The notes under the pieces are model-generated. The model did no database searches and was not told where the DNA came from. It saw only the letters and a list, made by a program, of their open reading frames with translations. From Neisseria flavescens (lineage in GTDB: Bacteria > Pseudomonadota > Gammaproteobacteria > Burkholderiales > Neisseriaceae): a stretch of 64,000 bases of DNA. Location: contig NZ_CP039886.1 of the NCBI RefSeq assembly GCF_005221285.1, forward strand, positions 1,488,001 through 1,552,000, in the 5' to 3' direction. Shown here piece by piece: positions 1 to 11,362 of this stretch. The position numbers were made by a program, and so were the translations under genes. Positions within the stretch are counted from its first letter, which is position 1, and every line of letters begins with the position of its first letter.

Positions 1-171
1 TGGAAAATCATTGGGCAGCATACGCCATTGGCAACCTGTTTTGGTAATGTACAAAACGGCATTCACTAATTCACGTTTATCCCATTTGTAGTGGCGTAGC
101 CGGTTAAAATGCGGCTCAATCGCTTGCCATTGGGCATCTGTTAAGTCTGTTGGGTAGGATTTTCCAGTCAT
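1..171 (-). CDS. IS5-like (DUF4096) transposase, N-terminal part, cut by window edge
   Basis: The minus strand reads from an ATG at 171 down to base 1 without a stop, giving 57 residues. They start MTGKSYPTDLTDAQW and continue through YKWDKRELVNAVLYI and TGCQWRMLP, the usual N-terminus of small IS5-family transposases with a DUF4096 helix-turn-helix region. The rest of the gene lies outside the window, so it cannot be judged intact or not. A direct repeat just upstream (191-248) may include the element's end. Family level is fairly sure, the exact IS name is not. Confidence 0.75.
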   Translation of the reverse strand, partial: MTGKSYPTDLTDAQWQAIEPHFNRLRHYKWDKRELVNAVLYITKTGCQWRMLPNDFP

Positions 172-190
172 AAAGATATTTTATCATTTT

Positions 191-248
191 TGTGAATACA
201 GGTTCTTAAAATTTATCAAATAGTTGTTTGTGAATACAGGTTCTTATT
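191..248. repeat. 20-base direct repeat, two copies, beside the transposase
   Basis: TTTGTGAATACAGGTTCTTA occurs at 191-210 and again, identically, at 229-248, starting 38 bases apart. They lie immediately upstream of the transposase start. One may be the terminal repeat of the IS and the other part of the target or of an older insertion. The remaining spacer to 514 is AT-rich and holds one possible hairpin at 413-443 (CTGTTTTGGCT pairing with AGCCAAGACAG) and no gene that I can support. Confidence 0.6.
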
Positions 249-514
249 TTAAACAATATCAGATTTACCTTATAATAATATTAGGCGTGAATATTTACTC
301 TACAATAGACATAACATTGGACATGCATGTTTCCATATAAATAAAAAATTATTGTCCAGCCGATTAACGACACAAAGGCAAACCGTACTTGGTCTGCCTG
401 AGACTGCAGCCTCTGTTTTGGCTCGTATCACAAGCCAAGACAGCTCAAACACAATAACAAAACCTTAGGCTAAACCCATTTGGTTGACACAGTCGAAATA
501 CTCATGGGATATCA

Positions 515-1187
515 ATGAGCAAACAAGAAAAATTTTTCGACGTATACGTTCCCTATCCGCCGAACACGGATAGGGAGCGCATCCATGCCTGCCTGTATGA
601 CAACCTACCTGAAAACGAAGTCGAGAGCCTGATTCAAGCCTTGGCAGAGCGTCCGCAAGCCATTATGGCTGAAAAATGCTCCCAAGACGAGCGCGAAAAT
701 GCGCAGCATTACTTCAGCTATTTGGGTTTGGACGTGATCGTCCGTCAGGCTATAGAATTGGAAGCGGTTGAAGAAGAAACTGTGTCGGCAGCCAATACTC
801 CCGACCCTATCCAATGCCCCATCTGCATGACGATTATCGACGAACTCGACGCACAGGAATGTAAAACCTGCAACTTTGATTTGACAGAAAAAATGAGTTG
901 GCCATCCAGCGCAAACGCATTGAATGGCAGGAAAAAATCTCTTTCGAGCATAAAAAACAAACCGAAATTGCCCACAAGCTCAAATATGAACGCGAGCAGG
1001 AAGAGAAAAACTGCGCAAAAAAATCCGTGCCGAATTGGAATCCCAATTACGCGAAGAGCTAGGCCAAAATCCTGAGTTGGCCGCACTTGCAGCGAGGAAG
1101 AAAACACAGTTTCTGCTTACAATGGCTATCGTGTTCGCCGTTTTGAGCCTGCTTGCACTCGGCTATATCGCTGCAAAATTCTTCTAA
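515..1187 (+). pseudogene. Zinc-ribbon, coiled-coil, one-TM protein broken by two frameshifts
   Basis: The first frame (from 515) encodes about 126 sensible residues including a four-cysteine ribbon (CPIC, then CKTC). It then leaves frame at an A run near 888-893. The +1 frame continues with a charged helix (ELAIQRKRIEWQEK...) to an A run near 1006-1010, where the frame shifts again. The third frame encodes a charged stretch and a C-terminal membrane helix (LLTMAIVFAVLSLLALGYIAA), ending at TAA 1185-1187. Adding one A in each run restores one ORF of about 224 codons. I do not recognise the function. Either the gene is decayed, or the A runs were undercalled in sequencing. Confidence 0.7.
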
Positions 1188-1203
1188 ACTGATTTCAAAA
1201 CTT

Positions 1204-1239
1204 AAGGCCGTCTGAAAACAGATTTTCAGACGGCCTTTT
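1204..1239. terminator. Inverted DUS pair, likely bidirectional terminator
   Basis: AAGGCCGTCTGAAAA and its complement TTTTCAGACGGCCTT are separated by a short loop and followed by a T run. It sits between the convergent frameshifted gene and priA, where Neisseria commonly uses paired uptake sequences as terminators. Confidence 0.8.
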
Positions 1240-1265
1240 ATTCCTTATTGATTGAACCATTTCAA

Positions 1266-3455
<2,190 letters not shown>

Positions 3456-3589
3456 ACAAACAATCAAATTATTTTTTCGTATTTTAACAGCCGAAAGCTA
3501 TTTTCAGACGATAATTTGAGCCTGAGTACAATGCAGACATGACAGAGGTTTGATACAATGCCTTATTTCAACACACGCAAGTCTCTCGC

Positions 3590-4381
3590 ATGAAAACCAA
3601 GTTAATCAAAATCTTAACACCGTTTGCCGTCCTTCCTTTGTTGGCATGCGGTCAACCTGCCGTATCCAACGCCAACGCGGCGCCTGCCCCTGCTGCCAAA
3701 GCGGAAGCGCCTGCCGACAAATCCGTTGCCGCTTCTTTGAAAGCGCGTTTGGAAAAAGTCTATGCCGCCCAAGATTTGAAAGTTTTGAGCGTCAATGAAA
3801 CACCGATTAAAGGCATTTACGAAGTTGTCGTCAGCGGCAAACAAATCATCTATACCGATGCCAAAGGCGACTATATGCTCGTTGGCGACCTCATCAACGT
3901 CAACACGCGCCAAAGCCTGACTGAAGAACGCGCCGCCGATTTGAACAAAATCGACTTCGCTTCCCTGCCTTTGGACAAAGCCATCAAAGAAGTTCGCGGC
4001 AACGGCAAACTGAAAGTCGCTGTTTTCTCCGATCCGGACTGCCCGTACTGCAAACGCTTGGAGCATGAGTTTGAAAAAATGACCGACATCACGATTTATA
4101 CCTTCATGATGCCGATTCCAAGCCTGCACCCTGATGCCGCGCGCAAAGCCGAGCTGTTGTGGTGTCAACCTAATCCGACCCAGGCATGGATCGACTGGAT
4201 GCGCAAAGGCAAACTCCCAAGCGGCAAAGCAAACTGCGAAAACCCTGTTGCAGAAACCACTTCATTGGGCGAACAATTCGGCTTCAACGGCACACCAACC
4301 TTGGTCTTCCCTAACGGCCGCAGCCAAAGCGGTTACAGCCCTATGCCTCACCTCAAAGAAATCATCGAGAAAAACCAGTAA
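3590..4381 (+). CDS. dsbC: Periplasmic disulfide isomerase DsbC, lipoprotein-like
   Basis: DsbC reshuffles wrongly formed disulfides in the periplasm and is kept reduced by DsbD. The 263-residue product starts with a signal sequence ending in LLAC (lipobox, Cys20), followed by an Ala/Pro-rich linker. A dimerisation domain (about 45-110) precedes a thioredoxin-fold domain with the catalytic CPYC at 151-154 and a cis-proline loop near GFNGTPTLVF. The lipobox suggests membrane anchoring rather than a soluble form, as in some other Neisseria thiol-disulfide proteins. It is monocistronic and followed by a strong hairpin terminator. Confidence 0.93.
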   Translation: MKTKLIKILTPFAVLPLLACGQPAVSNANAAPAPAAKAEAPADKSVAASLKARLEKVYAAQDLKVLSVNETPIKGIYEVVVSGKQIIYTDAKGDYMLVGDLINVNTRQSLTEERAADLNKIDFASLPLDKAIKEVRGNGKLKVAVFSDPDCPYCKRLEHEFEKMTDITIYTFMMPIPSLHPDAARKAELLWCQPNPTQAWIDWMRKGKLPSGKANCENPVAETTSLGEQFGFNGTPTLVFPNGRSQSGYSPMPHLKEIIEKNQ

Positions 4382-4400
4382 TACAGGGTTTAATCTCCAT

Positions 4401-4426
4401 AAAGGACGCTTTACGCGTCCTTTTTT
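4401..4426 (+). terminator. Terminator after dsbC
   Basis: AAAGGACGC and GCGTCCTTT form a stem with a short loop, followed by six T residues. Confidence 0.85.
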
Positions 4427-4476
4427 CATGTCGCTCTCCATCAACTGCCTTCAGACGGCCTCAATACAGACAAATA

Positions 4477-4508
4477 TAAAAAAGGACGTGTCCAACACGT
4501 CCTTTTTT
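4477..4508 (-). terminator. Terminator after gpmA
   Basis: AAAAAAGGACGTG pairs with CACGTCCTTTTTT. The A run on the plus strand is the U tract for the minus-strand gpmA, so this ends that gene and may work in both directions. Confidence 0.8.
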
Positions 4509-4517
4509 CCCTTTACC

Positions 4518-5201
4518 TTACAGGTAGAATTTTTCAATTACTTTCAGGTTTTCATCCAATTTGTACACCAGCGGCTGACCGGTTGGGATTTCCAAGCCCA
4601 TGATGTCTTCGTCGGAAATGCCTTCGATGTGTTTGGCCAACGCACGCAGGGAGTTGCCGTGTGCCGCAACCAATACACGTTTGCCGCTCAAGATGGCCGG
4701 AGCGATTTGGTCTTCCCAGAAAGGTAGGACGCGCTCGAGGGTAACTTTGAGGTTTTCGCCATCAGGTACGACATCGCTAGGCAGGTTGGCATAGCGGCGG
4801 TCGTTGTGGGCGGAGTGAGGGTCTTTAGGGTCAAGCAGTGGAGGCAGGGTATCGTAGCTGCGGCGCCAGATGTGGACTTGCTCGTCGCCGTATTTTTCTG
4901 CGGTTTGTTTTTTATCCATACCTTGCAGTTGGCCGTAGTGGCGCTCGTTCAAACGCCATGATTTGATTTGTGGAACAAACAGTTGGTCGGATTCTTCCAA
5001 AACGATGTTACAGGTTTTGATGGCACGGGTCAGAACGGAAGTAAAAGCGATGTCGAACTCGTAGCCCTTCTCTTTCAGCTTTTTACCTGCTGCTGCGGCT
5101 TCTGCCAAACCTTGCTCGCTCAGCTTGACGTCGCGCCAGCCGGTGAAAAGGTTTTTCGCGTTCCATTCGCTTTGTCCGTGACGGATGAATACTAATTCCA
5201 T
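4518..5201 (-). CDS. gpmA: 2,3-bisphosphoglycerate-dependent phosphoglycerate mutase
   Basis: Interconverts 3- and 2-phosphoglycerate in glycolysis and gluconeogenesis through a phosphohistidine. The start MELVFIRHGQSEWN contains the RHG motif with catalytic His8, and a second histidine lies in VLVAAHGNSLR. The length from this ATG is 227 residues, normal for the family. An ATG five codons upstream is in frame, but a GGAG ribosome site sits nine bases before the chosen start. A single-gene unit with its own terminator at 4477-4508. Confidence 0.95.
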   Translation of the reverse strand: MELVFIRHGQSEWNAKNLFTGWRDVKLSEQGLAEAAAAGKKLKEKGYEFDIAFTSVLTRAIKTCNIVLEESDQLFVPQIKSWRLNERHYGQLQGMDKKQTAEKYGDEQVHIWRRSYDTLPPLLDPKDPHSAHNDRRYANLPSDVVPDGENLKVTLERVLPFWEDQIAPAILSGKRVLVAAHGNSLRALAKHIEGISDEDIMGLEIPTGQPLVYKLDENLKVIEKFYL

Positions 5202-5303
5202 GATAGTTTGCTCCAATGAAGTTTGGGAAAAGGTATTTATAGCACACTTTGCCGCCGCGCTGATAACGCCGGCGGTTTCTTTTGATATGTTGCAAATTTG
5301 CTT

Positions 5304-6056
5304 TTAGTCTTCAGACGGCCTTATCGGAAGGTAAACGTCAAAACGCGTGCTTTTGCCTGTGTATTGATAAGCAGGTTTGCGCCCGTCGAGAAATTCGCCC
5401 AAGCGCGGGCGTTTGACGACAATGCGTTTTTTGGCGGTATTCAATGCCGCATCCAACAACTCGGCTTCGTCTTGTGCCGCGCCGACCAAGTCGTGAAAGT
5501 AAGCCATTTCTTTTTTCACGGCGGCGGTTTTGCGACGCTCCGGATACATCGGGTCGAGGTACACTACATCGGGTCTGCCGTTTTGCGTTGCCAATGCCTG
5601 CATTAAATCAACGGCATTACTGAAGTGCAAAGTAATACGCGGGGCAATCTCCCGTGTCTCTTCACTTTGCCCTGCCCTGTTGAGGCCGTCTGAAAGTAGA
5701 CAGGCAACGGCAGGATTTTGTTCAAAAGTTTGTACCTTCAAACCCAACGAGGCAAGCACAAAACTGTCGCGCCCCAGTCCGCCGGTAGCGTCCCAGACAG
5801 TCGGTTGCGCAGTGTGATTGACTGCTTTGGCAATCAACTCGCCTCCGCCTTTAGTACGCCGATAATGGGCGGCACCGCCATCAAAATCAACGCGGACACG
5901 GCCTTTTTCACCGGCGCGGCACAAGCTGATGCCACTTTCGTCAGCGATAAGGAAACTGCCTTCTTCAGGCTGCCGGTCGATAACGGTCAGCCCGAAAGGC
6001 GCAGCAAGGCTGCGAAGTTCGGCAGATGCGGTTTCGTCAAAATAAATCTTGTACAT
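5304..6056 (-). CDS. rsmJ: 16S rRNA (guanine-1516-N2)-methyltransferase
   Basis: RsmJ methylates G1516 of 16S rRNA using S-adenosylmethionine. The 250-residue protein shows the SAM-binding motif VWDATGGLGRDSFVLASLG in the middle and the N-methyltransferase catalytic motif DPMYP later, followed by KRIVVKRPRLGEFLDG. Its start codon lies 13 bases downstream of the truncated pilR stop, so it may be co-transcribed with pilS-pilR. The C-terminus ends in a DUS. Confidence 0.92.
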   Translation of the reverse strand: MYKIYFDETASAELRSLAAPFGLTVIDRQPEEGSFLIADESGISLCRAGEKGRVRVDFDGGAAHYRRTKGGGELIAKAVNHTAQPTVWDATGGLGRDSFVLASLGLKVQTFEQNPAVACLLSDGLNRAGQSEETREIAPRITLHFSNAVDLMQALATQNGRPDVVYLDPMYPERRKTAAVKKEMAYFHDLVGAAQDEAELLDAALNTAKKRIVVKRPRLGEFLDGRKPAYQYTGKSTRFDVYLPIRPSED

Positions 6057-6068
6057 AAGGCTTATGTT

Positions 6069-7202
6069 TCAGACGGCCTTGAAAACGAGGCGGTAATACA
6101 AGTCCTGACGGAATGCACCGCTTTCAACCAAGGCTTCGAGGTTTTTATGGGTTGCACAAATAATGCGTACGTCCACAGAGGTTTCCCGCGCATCGCCAAT
6201 ACGGCGCACGGCTTTTTCTTGAATGGCGCGCAGGAGTTTGACCTGCATGGCAAGCGGCAAATCGGCAACTTCGTCAAGGAACAAAGTGCCGCCGTCAGCA
6301 TGTTGGAAAAAACCTAAACGGTCTTGATCCGCGCCGGTAAAGCTGCCTTTTTTGTAACCGAAAAATTCGCTTTCCATCAGGTTTTCAGGAATGGCACCGC
6401 AGTTGACAGCAATAAACGGTTTGTCGGCACGGTCGGACAGCTCGTGAATCGTGCGCGCCGCCTGCTCTTTACCCGTACCGGACTCGCCGGAGATATAAAC
6501 GGGAACAAGGCTGTGGGCCAATCTGCGAATCAGGTGGCGTACTTCGACCATTTGCGGCGAAGTACCCAACAGGCGCGGCATATCGTCCTCGCCTTCCAAT
6601 ATAGGTGCGTCTTGTTGCAGAGCAGGATTGATGCTGCCGGCCGAAAAACGTTCTTTTAAGGAATTGAGCCCTTCCGGAACAGTCAAAGGCCGGTTAAATT
6701 CACTCTGTACGCTCTTAGGAGGTGTCACGACAGGCTTGGCCGGCTGAGGTTCGGGTTTATACAGGGCGGCAGAAACTGGCGCAGGCTGCGATTTGACTTT
6801 TTCAGACGGCGTGGGTTCGGCAGTATTGTCTGAAACCGATACTGCCGATTTAACCAATGAACGCAACTGCGACAGCGTAATCGGTTTTTGCAGATAATCA
6901 AACGCCCCTGCTTTCAAGGCTTCAACGGCTTGGTCGGCATTGCCGAAAGCCGTAATCACGGCGACGGGCGTATCGAGCATCAACTCGTCGATGTATTGGA
7001 CAACCTCGAGACCTGAACCATCGGGCATACGCATATCGGTCAACACCAGCGAATAATCGTTGTTGTCCAGCTTGTCTTTAGCCTCTTCAACACCAGCCGC
7101 CGTATCGACGCGCAGACCCATTTTCATCAGTGTCATTTCCATCAGGTCGCGGATGTCTGCCTCGTCATCGACAACCAAAACCGGCTCTTGCAATTTATTC
7201 AT
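6069..7202 (-). pseudogene. pilR: Sigma-54 response regulator PilR, lacking its C-terminus
   Basis: A 377-residue NtrC-type regulator. The receiver domain (1-120) has phosphoacceptor Asp56 in VLTDMRMPDGSG. After a long Pro/Ser linker (about 120-205), the AAA+ module has Walker A GESGTGKE (239-246), GSFTGA (286-291) in place of GAFTGA, and Walker B GTLFLDEV (305-312). The arginine-finger region FRQDLYYRL is reached, then a stop follows after VFKAV, which is encoded by a DUS. Family members continue for roughly 70 to over 100 residues with the lid and a Fis-type helix-turn-helix, both missing here. Without it, sequence-specific promoter binding should be lost. It overlaps pilS by 8 bases. Confidence 0.85.
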
Positions 7203-8781
7203 CCTGCGCTTGCTCCTTCGGTAAAATCAATTCAAACCCGTTCATTTCAGGGTGATAATGCAGCTGCCCCATATTGGCGTGTGCCAACTCGCGTGCGACG
7301 TAAAGCCCCAAACCGGTGCCTTGTTTTTCGGTAGTGTAAAACGGCTCGAACAAATGATTTCGTACATCAGGCGGCACGCCTTTGCCGTTGTCCGCCACTA
7401 CGATGGAAATATGCATCCTGCCGCTAGGGCGGATAAGGACGGTAATGGCGTTTTCGTCCTGACGGCTGTGTCGCCAAGCATTGTTGCACAAGTTCCACAT
7501 CACTTGCTGCAAGTGCATAGGATCGACCAATACGGTCAGGTTGTTGCCGTCCATATTCATGCGCAGACAGCCGATGGCATCGGGATTGTTCAAGGTAAAT
7601 TCCTGCTTGAACTCCAACCAGAATTTCATCAGATTAATCGGCTGGCGGCTGATGTTGTCTCGTTTGTTAAGCAGGGATACGTCTTCCAACATCTTGTCGA
7701 TGCGTTGGATATTGCTGTCGATGATGTTGTAGAGCCTGGCCTTGAGCGGGGCTGCCTCATCGCCCTCTTGCAACAAATCGCTGGCATGACGAATGGCGGA
7801 CATCGGATTACGGATTTCGTGGGCAAGGTTGGCAGTCAACTGTCCGAGCGCAGTCAGTTTGGTGGACATGGCCTCCGCAGCCACTTCACGCAATGAGCGG
7901 ACGTACAACATCAGCAGCTCGGTTTGCTCCTGAATCAGCGGAACGGCACGGACGTGCATGGCGTGTTGGAAAATATGGATATCGGTTTCAAAAGGTTTGT
8001 CGGGTTGGCGCTGCCAGCGTGCGACCAGCTCGCCAAACACGATTTCCTGCTGATCGATAATCAGGCTGGGGAAATAGATTTTTGCCTGTTTGTTAAACAG
8101 CCACACGCGTTGGGTCGCATCAATCACCACAACCGCTTCCTGTACGCGGTTCAAAACCAACCGGTTCAAGCCGCTGATACGGCGGTATGCCAGTTGATGG
8201 CGGCTGGCGGACTCTGTGGCCTGCTCCAGATAATGGGCAGCAAACGATGTCAGCATCGCCACCAGATAGCCTGCACCGATCAGCATCAAAGAATTCAACA
8301 TTGATTTCGCGTCCCAATTAAACGAATCGAAACGCATACTGCCGTCTAAAAACAGGTTCAAAATAAACAACATTGCCGTATAACCTGCGTACAGCATGGG
8401 ATAATGTCCATAACTGAGCAGACACGACGTAGCGACAAACGGCAAAACCAAAATCCCGAAACCGGAAGCCGTACCGCCGGAGATATACACCAAAACCATC
8501 ATCATGGTGATGTCGACCACGGCACCGGCATTGGGCAAATCCAAAGACTGCCACTGCCAGCCCGGACGGAACACGGAGAGCATAATCAGGAAGAAATACA
8601 GCGTTACCCAGATATAAAACCCAACGTCCGGCAACGAAACACCAATCAGGTTGCCGCCCATGTAGCTGCCGAAAGCGTGCAAAACCAAAAGCGGTAAGAG
8701 GATGGCTATTCGGGCAATGTTGATTACACCGGGAATCCGCTCCCTCAGATTACCCACTTCTTGAAGATTGGCTCTGTTCAT
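7195..8781 (-). CDS. pilS: Sensor histidine kinase PilS
   Basis: Membrane sensor kinase that phosphorylates PilR and, in related bacteria, tunes pilin transcription. About six N-terminal hydrophobic segments (residues about 20-190) precede a PAS-like region and a dimerisation domain with the phosphorylated His in LAHEIRNPMSA. The ATP-binding domain has DNGKGVPP, an F-box FEPFYTT and GTGLGLYVA. It looks full length (528 residues from the ATG at 8781). A start nine codons upstream (8808) is possible but has no better ribosome site. It overlaps pilR by 8 bases, showing translational coupling even though pilR is truncated. Confidence 0.9.
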   Translation of the reverse strand: MNRANLQEVGNLRERIPGVINIARIAILLPLLVLHAFGSYMGGNLIGVSLPDVGFYIWVTLYFFLIMLSVFRPGWQWQSLDLPNAGAVVDITMMMVLVYISGGTASGFGILVLPFVATSCLLSYGHYPMLYAGYTAMLFILNLFLDGSMRFDSFNWDAKSMLNSLMLIGAGYLVAMLTSFAAHYLEQATESASRHQLAYRRISGLNRLVLNRVQEAVVVIDATQRVWLFNKQAKIYFPSLIIDQQEIVFGELVARWQRQPDKPFETDIHIFQHAMHVRAVPLIQEQTELLMLYVRSLREVAAEAMSTKLTALGQLTANLAHEIRNPMSAIRHASDLLQEGDEAAPLKARLYNIIDSNIQRIDKMLEDVSLLNKRDNISRQPINLMKFWLEFKQEFTLNNPDAIGCLRMNMDGNNLTVLVDPMHLQQVMWNLCNNAWRHSRQDENAITVLIRPSGRMHISIVVADNGKGVPPDVRNHLFEPFYTTEKQGTGLGLYVARELAHANMGQLHYHPEMNGFELILPKEQAQDE

Positions 8782-8850
8782 AAGTGAACCTTTTTTATTA
8801 TCATGCAATGTCGTATAAATTTAATTTATTTAGATATATTTGTTCTTGTT

Positions 8851-11154
8851 TCAGGACAAACTTTTCAGACGGCCTGAGATTTCCAATACCTTGCCTTTTT
8901 TACCGCGTTTGCCGTCGATGTCGCAAATGCGCAATTTTTCCTGATGCGCCGCACCGCGCTTGCCGACGGTTTCGACGATGAATTCCGCAGCCGTGGTCAC
9001 GAGGACATGTTCTAAAGATGCACCGTCGGTAAGCGACATCAGCTGCAAACCGCGGCCTTTAGGCATGACTTTGAGCTCGCCGATGGAAAACGCTAAGAGA
9101 CGATGGTCGCTGCTGGCCAGTACGACTTTGCAGTCTGGATTAATCAGTGAAGAAGCATAGACGGCAACCGGTGGCAGGACGGTTTCGCCGCTGTCCACAG
9201 TCATCACCACTTTGCCCGCTTTCACGCGTCCGACCATATCGCCCAGCTTGGCGATGAAGCCGTAGCCGCCGCTGCCCGACAATAAATAATGTTGTTCCGG
9301 CAATCCTGTCAACATCGCAATGGGTTTCGCGCCGTTTTGCAGCTCGATTAAGGATGAAATCGGCACGCCGTCGCCGCGTCCGCCGGGGATTTCGGCGGCA
9401 TCAAGGGTGTAGGTTCTGCCCAATGAATCCAGAATGACGACGGGTAAAACCGTTCTGCCTTCGAGGGTTTGTTTGAGGCGGTCGCCTTCTTTGAACGCGG
9501 TTTGGCTCAAATCGAGATTATGTCCGGCACGGCTGCGTATCCAGCCTTTTTCAGACAGAATCAGCGTGATGGGTTCGTCGGCGGTGGTCTGCGTCAACAC
9601 GGCGCGTCCGGCTTCTTCCACCAGCGTGCGGCGCGCATCGCCGTATTGTTTCATATCTGCCTGCATCTCTTTAATCATCAGCTTGCGTTTTTCGTTTTCG
9701 TCGCCCAAAAGGATATTCAGACGGCCTTGTTCCTCACGCAATTCGTTCAATTCTTTTTCGAGTTTGAAACCTTCCAAACGCGCCAACTGGCGCAGGCGGA
9801 TTTCCAAAATGTCTTCGGCTTGGATTTCGGTCAGCCCGAACGCCGCCATCAAATCGGCTTTCGGGTCGTCTGATTCGCGGATGACTTTAATCACTTCGTC
9901 GATGTGCAGAAAGACTTTCAGACGGCCTTCGAGGATATGCAGCCGTTTTTCCACTTGGTTCAAACGGAATTTCAGACGGCGTGTTACGGTAACGGTGCGG
10001 AAATCCAACCATTCCTGCAAAATCGTTTTCAGGTTTTTCTGCGCGGGGCGGTTGTCCAGCCCCATCATCACCAAGTTCATGGACACATTGCCTTCCAGCG
10101 AAGTCTGCGCCATTAGCGTGTTGATGAAGGTATCGGTATCGATGCGGCTGGATTTCGGCTCGAACACAAGGCGCACGGGATGTTCGCCGTCGGACTCGTC
10201 GCGCACGCGGTCGATTAAATCCAGCATCAGCTTTTTGGTGTTGAGCTGGTCTTGGTTGAGCTGCTTTTTGCCCGCTTTCGGTTTCGGGTTGGTCTGTTCT
10301 TCGATTTCGGCAAGGATTTTGGCGGAGTTGGCGTTCGGCGGCAGCTCGGTTACGATGACGCGCCATTGTCCGCGCGCCAGTTTCTCGATTTCGTAACGTG
10401 CACGCACGCGCACGCTGCCTTTGCCGGTTTCATAAATCCGGCGCAATTCGTCCGCCGGCGTGATGATTTGACCGCCGCCGGCAAAATCGGGGGCAGGAAT
10501 ATATTGCATCAGGTCGGCGGTTTCCAGCGTCGGCTTTTTCAACAACGCAATCGCCGCCTGCGTAACTTCGTTCAAATTGTGCGACGGAATCTCGGTCGCC
10601 ATGCCCACCGCGATGCCTGACGCGCCGTTGAGCAACACCATAGGCAGACGTGCAGGCAGGTGCAGCGGTTCGTCAAACGCGCCGTCGTAGTTCGGCACGA
10701 AATCCACCGTTCCCTGATTGATTTCGGACAACAGCAATTCCGCAATCGGCGTGAGCCGCGCTTCGGTGTAACGCATCGCCGCCGCCCCGTCGCCGTCGCG
10801 CGAGCCGAAGTTGCCGATGCCGTCGATTAAGGGATAGCGCAAGGTAAAATCCTGCGCCATCCGCACCATCGCCTCATAGGCGGAACTGTCGCCGTGCGGG
10901 TGGTATTTGCCCAAAATCTCACCGACCACGCGCGCCGATTTCACCGGCTTCGCCCCCGCCGTCAAACCCATATCGCGCATGGCAAACAAAATACGCCGCT
11001 GCACAGGCTTTTGGCCGTCTGAAACTTCAGGCAGCGCGCGGCCTTTGACCACGCTCATGGCGTATTCGAGATAGGCGCGTTCGGCGTATTGCCCTAACAG
11101 CAGGTAATCTTCGCCGACAGGAGATGGGCTTGGAGCGGAAATGTGTTCTGTCAT
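8851..11154 (-). CDS. parC: DNA topoisomerase IV subunit A
   Basis: ParC with ParE decatenates daughter chromosomes. At 767 residues it is full length. The catalytic tyrosine is Tyr129 in AAMRYTEARL. The quinolone-resistance region reads HPHGDSSAYE; residues 89, 90, 91 and 94 (Asp, Ser, Ser, Glu) align with gonococcal D86, S87, S88 and E91 and are the unmutated forms. The C-terminal blades include GRGDGVP-type and GKRGKKGK repeats typical of ParC/GyrA beta-pinwheels. It lies upstream of pilS on the same strand, with a 69-base gap containing a single DUS. Confidence 0.95.
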   Translation of the reverse strand: MTEHISAPSPSPVGEDYLLLGQYAERAYLEYAMSVVKGRALPEVSDGQKPVQRRILFAMRDMGLTAGAKPVKSARVVGEILGKYHPHGDSSAYEAMVRMAQDFTLRYPLIDGIGNFGSRDGDGAAAMRYTEARLTPIAELLLSEINQGTVDFVPNYDGAFDEPLHLPARLPMVLLNGASGIAVGMATEIPSHNLNEVTQAAIALLKKPTLETADLMQYIPAPDFAGGGQIITPADELRRIYETGKGSVRVRARYEIEKLARGQWRVIVTELPPNANSAKILAEIEEQTNPKPKAGKKQLNQDQLNTKKLMLDLIDRVRDESDGEHPVRLVFEPKSSRIDTDTFINTLMAQTSLEGNVSMNLVMMGLDNRPAQKNLKTILQEWLDFRTVTVTRRLKFRLNQVEKRLHILEGRLKVFLHIDEVIKVIRESDDPKADLMAAFGLTEIQAEDILEIRLRQLARLEGFKLEKELNELREEQGRLNILLGDENEKRKLMIKEMQADMKQYGDARRTLVEEAGRAVLTQTTADEPITLILSEKGWIRSRAGHNLDLSQTAFKEGDRLKQTLEGRTVLPVVILDSLGRTYTLDAAEIPGGRGDGVPISSLIELQNGAKPIAMLTGLPEQHYLLSGSGGYGFIAKLGDMVGRVKAGKVVMTVDSGETVLPPVAVYASSLINPDCKVVLASSDHRLLAFSIGELKVMPKGRGLQLMSLTDGASLEHVLVTTAAEFIVETVGKRGAAHQEKLRICDIDGKRGKKGKVLEISGRLKSLS

Positions 11155-11293
11155 CAGGATGGTAAAACGAAATAAATTAAAGAAGGATATTGTAAAGCAA
11201 AATCGGTAGTCATAGCCAATTTGAGTGATGAACGGTAGTGCAGCGACAATAAGGCTTACCGAATCAGGTCAGCAAATGGAATCCGTTTCGACA

Positions 11294-11336
11294 AAAAAGG
11301 CCGTCTGAAACCATTTCATGTTTCAGACAGCCTTTT
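11294..11336. terminator. Imperfect inverted DUS pair
   Basis: AAAAGGCCGTCTGAAAC pairs with GTTTCAGACAGCCTTTT. One base in the second arm differs from the DUS (CAGACAGC), so only one arm is a perfect uptake site. It lies between parC and the transporter and would terminate the minus-strand transporter gene. Confidence 0.7.
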
Positions 11337-11362
11337 CATTTTGGTTTTAAATCAAAACTTCA

